Positions 58,700 through 64,000 of a stretch of 64,000 nt of DNA are shown here, piece by piece; position 1 is the stretch's first letter, and every line of letters starts with the position of its first letter. The notes under the pieces are model-generated. The model was not told where the DNA came from, ran no database searches, and saw only the letters and a list, made by a program, of their open reading frames with translations. A program made the translations under genes and the position numbers. This stretch comes from Alligator mississippiensis (Eukaryota; Chordata; Crocodylia; Alligatoridae), in assembly GCF_030867095.1 (NCBI RefSeq), contig NC_081824.1, positions 350,522,203-350,586,202 of the forward strand. Reading direction: 5' to 3'.

Positions 58700-61020
58700 T
58701 TCTCTAGAGGATTAAGATCTCATCAGTCCGTTCCCTCATTAGTTACAATTGGAATGGCAACATTAGTTTGCAAATCACGTTTCCATCTGAATTGTTTGAA
58801 ATTATTTAATTACAAGTAATCCATCATTTTACTGGGATGGAAACAACAGCAATATTTATACTTTTTTCTTTTGTTAAGGATTTTTTGTGGACGTTATAGC
58901 TTCTCATACATATCAGAGGAATACCAATGCAGCTGGGTGTGTCAGCTGGGCAGCTGTTACACACAGATCAATGGTAAATTCTGGTTGCTACCATGCCACC
59001 AACGTGATTGTGCAACTGTGGCAGCAGCATTTTTTTTTAGCCACCCTCCTCCTCCCATCCAAGGCAGCACCTGAGACAGCTGCCCAGGTTGCCCTGCTCT
59101 TGTTATGCTGCTGATACAGGCCCTACAATGTTGAACCTTAAAGTAAACAGTAAAGTATACAAAGTTGTACACAAAAGGAGGAGGAAGAGGGTCACCCTGA
59201 CCAGGCTTAGAGAATAACGCATAGGCCCAGCAAAAGACTAGTTGAAAAATAAAGAAACAAGGGAAAAGGAACAGTTTGCTCTTTTAAATTCTTAGTTTAA
59301 TTTTTAAAGGGGCCAATGTGAGATAATTGAGCTTTATTGAGCTTTTAAAGTCATAAACGTAACATCTTTCAAAATGTTATTCCTTTAAATCTGCTTCAAG
59401 TCATGAATATTACTGATTATTTAGCTTCTATCTCACTCCACCTTACAAAAATAGCTCATTGGACATACGCACACTTATTATAGTACATGCGGTGCAGTAG
59501 GAATTATAAACAAAAGACTTGAGCCCTAAATAATGGCTTAAGAAGTGATACAAAGGAGCTTGAGGGCGGGGGAGGCAGCAGGTTGGCCATTACATTTGAA
59601 AAAGTTAAATGCCAAATACTACTTCTCATAGCCATCATAAAGCAGGAAAATATATTGAAGTGAATACAGTTGTGGTGTAAATGCAGGCAGTTCCAATGTT
59701 CTCCAGTGGTCAATGAAGCTGGACCTACTCACAGCAAGGCTGAATGGTCAAAATAAGTTACTGGTGTCGAAATAAAATCTTTCAGCTTATTTTTATTAAA
59801 CGTGGTGGTGAGCTGCACATTTGTACTCCTGTTTGAGCTGTGAGAGGATGGAGTGCAGAGAAGCGCTTTATTCTCTGTTCTCTAGGGCAGACTGAGCATG
59901 CTCCTACTGCTTAGTAACAGGAAAGTGGCAGCTCGCTGGCTGATCCGAGGGAGGGAAGAGGAAACTTCAGGCAGTACTGCCTCTCCATAGCAGCAGACAT
60001 GTGGAAGTGTTCCCAAAGATTTAAAAAAGGCCTCTCCTACCCTCCCCTCAACATGCACAAAAAGCCACTAGTAGATCATATGCTGCAATGAGGAGTGGGT
60101 CAGGGACTGGGAAGCCAATTTGGCTTGTTGTGACAGCTAATCAGAAACAGTTCCTCATACCCTCCCTTTGTTACACCTTTTTTAAAATTCTGTACACTAA
60201 GTGCATTTGGGACAAATATTTAGTTTGTTCCTGAAAAATAAACAATGCATATTGACAGCAGTAGTATTATGGAATTACTGCTAAGACCATGTTCAACTTG
60301 TGTCATTTGAGAGTGAAGTTGGAGGAGCAGATGAAGACCTTTCAGAGACACCTTGGTCTGTCCTTCCCTGCGAACATCTTCTGAATACAGCTGTCAAGTT
60401 TAGTGCAATCTATTTCTTTCCAAAAACGATGGTACCAGAAAGCCAGTGTATTTGGCCAGCTGACAGTTGTCTTTGTAGCCAAGAGCTCTAAACAAGCAGC
60501 TGGTAGAGTCAGTCCTTTTACCTTCCCTTCCATTTGGTCCCGGCCCATAGTATGAAGGTTACGAAGAACATTTTAGGGCCTGGAAGCTTGGCTCAGAAGT
60601 CAGACTGATGGTAGCTACAAAAGGAGAAGCTTCCTCTCCACCCCTTGCTACATAATCCCCATCTTCCTGTACAAGTAGTGGAGGCCCCCCAGGCAATTGG
60701 AGGTGAGTCCTGGATGGTGTTATCAGAATCAGACCCTTCTGGACTCTGGCTGATGAGACTAAAGTGCTTGTCTAACACATGAAGCATCCTTTCTTTCCTG
60801 TACCCTGCGATGTGCCCCTGCCTCTGTATCAAGTCTGTGTCCCTGCCAAGTCAACCAAGCTGTCAGTCCAGGGTGAGGGGATGTTCTCTGCAAGTGTGGA
60901 GCCTCTCTCTCATTCTCTAGGCTGCATTCTTCAAGGAAGTGGCCATTAACTACTTGAGCTCCTTTGCTGAACAGTGGATACTCTGGGTTTTCTGCTCAGT
61001 GGCCTCCTCTGCTCTTGCTT
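58700..61020. other. Intergenic, nothing recognised
   Basis: Downstream of the F-box gene. No exon, RNA or named repeat recognised. Short frames are without domain features. Confidence 0.4.
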
Positions 61021-61025
61021 TAAAC

Positions 61026-61274
61026 CTGCAGTACTCAATCTATAGCCTGCAGACCAGATCTCGCCCCCAAAATAACTGGATCTGGCCCATGCCTCCCCTT
61101 CCAATGCCACTGATCCTGTCCACAGCTGGGGGTAAGCTCTCCTCCTCTCTCCCCACCCTCTAGCATTGGCAGCCACCTTCTTCTTCCCTTTCTGTATGTG
61201 AAAGGAGTGGTGGCCCACAGCGTAGCCAGGTCACAAGCACCTAGCTTGTCTCTCTCAAAGGTTCAGCTCCACTG
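61026..61274. mobile_element. hAT-type MITE, perfect 8-bp duplication
   Basis: Flanked by ctttaaac at 61018-61025 and 61275-61282. The right end, reversed, reads CAGTGGAGCTGAACC and the left ctgcagtactcaatc, a degenerate inverted pair. GC-rich interior. Confidence 0.75.
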
Positions 61275-61299
61275 CTTTAAACCTTTAACCCACACTCCC

Positions 61300-61820
61300 A
61301 TTCCTATTTTATCACTTTTGTTTGAAATATGCTATCCTTAGAGTTCCCTTCGGGCACTCGTGTACTCCATACATTTGACATTAGAGCCTTTTGGCCAGCA
61401 GTGCCTGTTGAATTTCCTTCCTGTGCCCTGAGCTTTCTTGCCTCAATAGTCAACAACACACACATCTGAGGGCATAGATGGTAGAGTGGGACCAACTTGT
61501 CTCCATCACCAATACAGAATCCAGGTTTTATAATACTACACTGTAGTATTAATGGGGCTGGATCATGGAGTACTTATATATAACATGCATTAGAGAACCA
61601 GTTACAAGGAAGTAACTGTTCTTTCTTCAAATGTGTATATGGTGTATTCCATTTTTTTGGTGATCAAGAAGCAGTAGCCTGAAGGTACATGCTTGGAGTC
61701 TGCCTGAAGAGAGGCCATCAAACAGTTCTGCCAAAAGAGGCAATCACTTGAACACCTCTACCAGGGGAGAGTGTCACATAGGTGTGTTCTTGTTACTGCA
61801 GAGTCAAATCCAGAACAGGG
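61300..61820. mobile_element. DIRS-type terminal fragment (fossil)
   Basis: 'gagaaccagttacaaggaag', 'taactgttctttcttcaaat' and 'gtgtatatggtgtattcc' resemble the stretch at 16735-16800 ('ttacctgtaactggagtttt', 'ctaagtgtattgtccacatg'). Same family presumed. Short and broken; no protein recognised. Confidence 0.4.
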
Positions 61821-62112
61821 CCCCATCACCCTTTTTAATATGAATAAAATAATTGCACATATAAAAACTTTCCCTCACCTTTATTAAAATCGTAATATAT
61901 TTAGCTCTCATAATAAAAATGTATTTAATCTCCTGTTGCAATAGCCTCTTCTAAGAGAAGTCCCTGAAAAGGAAGGTAAGTAGGGAGATGGTAAAACTGA
62001 AGTATTTTATTTGGATTATTTCTAGGACCTAACAGGCCAATGGTTACCCAATCTAGCTTAGTTTGCCCAGATGCAGACCATACATTATTTAGGTGGATCT
62101 ACCTGCAAATAA

Positions 62113-62585
62113 GGATGTGAAAGGTTAAATGGTTAAATGATTAATTGTTTAACCAGTAAGTGCAGTGATAACCAGTTAGCTTACCAATTATCCTTTAGCT
62201 TTGGGTGAGTCCAGTCTGGCAGAGAAGGGGAAAAGGGAGGCCACAGGGTGCCCCAGCAGGAATCAGAAGGCAGCAGGGCAGGCAGGCAGGAGGGAGAGGA
62301 GCAAGGAGATGTGAGGGTGGAGGGGGACTAGTACCCATAGTCTAAGAAGAAAACAACAAGCAGCCTGACTCATCAGTTAAGCAATTAGCTGCTTATTCAC
62401 AGGTGCTCCCTCCTGCCCAGCACAGGGCTTCACCTGGGCTGTGGTCTGTGCTTGCTTCCTCCCTTCCTTCCCCCAGTCAAAGGGCCCTGGGAGCAGATCC
62501 CTGCAGCAGCTGTGTATCAGTTAATTGATATAATTAAAGGCGGTTAAATGAATAATTAGAGGTTAAATGAAAACAGGTGTTTGTG
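62113..62585. mobile_element. MITE with 'ggttaaatggttaa' ends
   Basis: Left 'aaggttaaatggttaaatga' and 'ttaattgtttaaccagtaag', right 'cagttaattgatataattaa' and 'ggttaaatgaataattagag'. Symmetrical TTAA/TTAAC-rich ends around a GC-rich middle. Limits approximate. Confidence 0.5.
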
Positions 62586-62587
62586 CC

Positions 62588-62740
62588 CCAAAAAATCATA
62601 GAAATTAAGAGCTGGAAGGGACCTCAAAAGATCGAGGCCAACCCCCCCGCTCTGGGCAGGCAAAGAACAATTTTTCCAACTATGTAGTTGGTCTAATAAA
62701 AGACATCAAATCTACCCAAAGAACCTGTCTGCCTATTTTT
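62588..62740. repeat. CR1 tail (minus) joined to a type B short repeat
   Basis: 'aatcatagaaattaagagct' and 'ggaagggacctcaaaagatc' are an antisense CR1 3' end of about 65 bp. Directly after comes the type B block 'ccaactatgtagttggtcta' and 'ataaaagacatcaaatctac'. 62741-64000 beyond it, including a GC-rich stretch at 62880-63380, is unassigned. Confidence 0.6.
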
Positions 62741-64000
62741 GTTAATGATACTTACATCTGTACTTGTGAACTGTACAAAAGTTCAGGCCAGTTAGATCAG
62801 TCTAAAAGTGGCTGACCCAATCTAAGTTAAGTGTACCTCCAGGGTAGCCTAACAGCTCTGGTCTGGCGAGGCTGATTGAACTGAACTTCGGTTCCGTAAT
62901 TCCCAGCGCAGCTCCAGACCTGCAAAAACCCAGCCCCAGAGGCTGCACTTTTCCTACCCACTCCTGGTACTGGGCTTTTAGCCCCACCCTTGCACCCCAT
63001 CCCCAGATGGACAGCACCCCTGTCCATGGGCCAGTCAGTCCTCCCCAGACCACCAAACTGCCCAACCCACTCCAGGTGCTAGCTTTATCAATGTTCACCA
63101 ATACCAGAAGCCAAGGAAGTAAGTCCCAGTGGGGGAAAGGGCAAAAGGAATAGGGAGCTAGGTTCACTTGGTGGGGGGGCAGTTTGTCTGGGGGTGGGGG
63201 GGGATCAGAGGGCTAAAAGTAGCCCTTGGTCCCAGCAGGTGGGGGAGAGAATCCCTCATTACCCCAAGCCCTCCTGCAGACCCTGCAAGCCCCCCAATGC
63301 CACCAACCTCCCCATGGACCATGCCTGCTCCCCAGTCTTCCCTGGAGACTCTGCCTCCACACCCCCAATCCTCCCCTTGGATGCCTTCCACCATATCTTG
63401 AAGATAAGAATATTCCTCCCCTAATGGAGGTGACAGTTTAGTGAGACTTCTAGTGGTCAATCTGAGCGCTTCTTTCATTGGTACCATAAAGGCAGTGCTG
63501 AAGAAATGTGTGCTGTAGGAATGTTCATTGCTGCTAATAATTGCAGTGATTCAGTAAAAGAAAAAGTCTTCAGTAAATGTCACTGCTGAATCTCCTGGCA
63601 CTGGAAATTCTGGCATTGGTATGGTTAGTACCACAAGCAGAATTTTAAGTCAGCACTTCTGCTTTGTTCCTTATGCCTTCAGAACGCAGGTTAGAGATGT
63701 AGCTGGAAGAGACACTGCTTGCCAAAAGATACTGATCCCAAAGTCATGGGACAGGTGCCCACCAAGAACCAGATTCAATCCCACCTAAGTAGATTCTATT
63801 CTACCCTGTTTGAGTCCCTGAAAATCTATCAGTGTATCTAATTTGTAACATACCATCCTTTTGCCCTTAAGATTGAATCACAAAAAGCAGTGAGAAGAAA
63901 AAGAACCCACCCAATTTTTTCGTTATCTGTTTTTCAAGGACTCAAGCAGGGAGGATCAGAATCACATTTCAGTGCCTAAATCTACTTTTATGGAATGCAA

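Noticed and set aside
1-64000. CRISPR arrays, bacterial operons, tRNA or rRNA genes
   Set aside because: No regularly spaced repeats, no prokaryotic gene organisation and no cloverleaf or rRNA sequence was seen; the window is vertebrate.

Overview
Vertebrate, sauropsid DNA, most likely crocodilian and less likely turtle. The signs are many CR1 LINE fragments with the typical CR1 3' tail, DIRS-like fossils, abundant hAT-derived short elements with 8-bp target duplications, and a family of short elements ending in 'ctacac / gtgtag' that recalls the MITEs described from crocodilians. The species call is an inference; no alignment was run.

Two host genes can be supported, transcribed away from each other. 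CHAMP1 (minus strand, coding 18533-21550) is a single-coding-exon, five-zinc-finger kinetochore/chromosome-alignment protein with an expanded proline-rich repeat region. Its 5' noncoding exon most likely lies in a CpG island near 31.3-31.9 kb, with a donor at 31598 and an acceptor just above 21613, giving a ~10-kb intron. On the plus strand, three exons (53707-53769, 56923-57095, 58440-58595) with compatible phases encode an F-box protein resembling FBXO36. Its first exons were not found. The CpG island lies between the two genes and may serve both.

The rest is repeats. 0-11 kb holds short DNA elements, a ~1.4 kb GC-rich foldback element, microsatellites, small CR1 pieces and one lone LTR with a primer-site-like sequence (10502-11341, minus). 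11.3-17 kb is a DIRS-like fossil (plus) interrupted by two CR1s, a foldback element and a hAT MITE. The CHAMP1 intron (21.6-31.6 kb) carries hAT MITEs, a hAT element with a 588-codon transposase frame (25686-27452), a CR1 and an imperfect tandem array. 32-41 kb holds unclassified duplicated units, short repeats, MITEs and a fairly young 1.7-kb CR1 with a reverse-transcriptase region.

41860-48450 is an endogenous retrovirus fossil: two 582-bp LTRs about 4% different, a 5-bp target duplication, an 18-base match to tRNA-Ser(GCU) as primer site, gag-like and pol-like regions and only a trace of envelope. 50.6-53.2 kb is an old LINE plus a younger CR1. 58.7-64 kb, beyond the F-box gene, shows only repeats and unassigned sequence.
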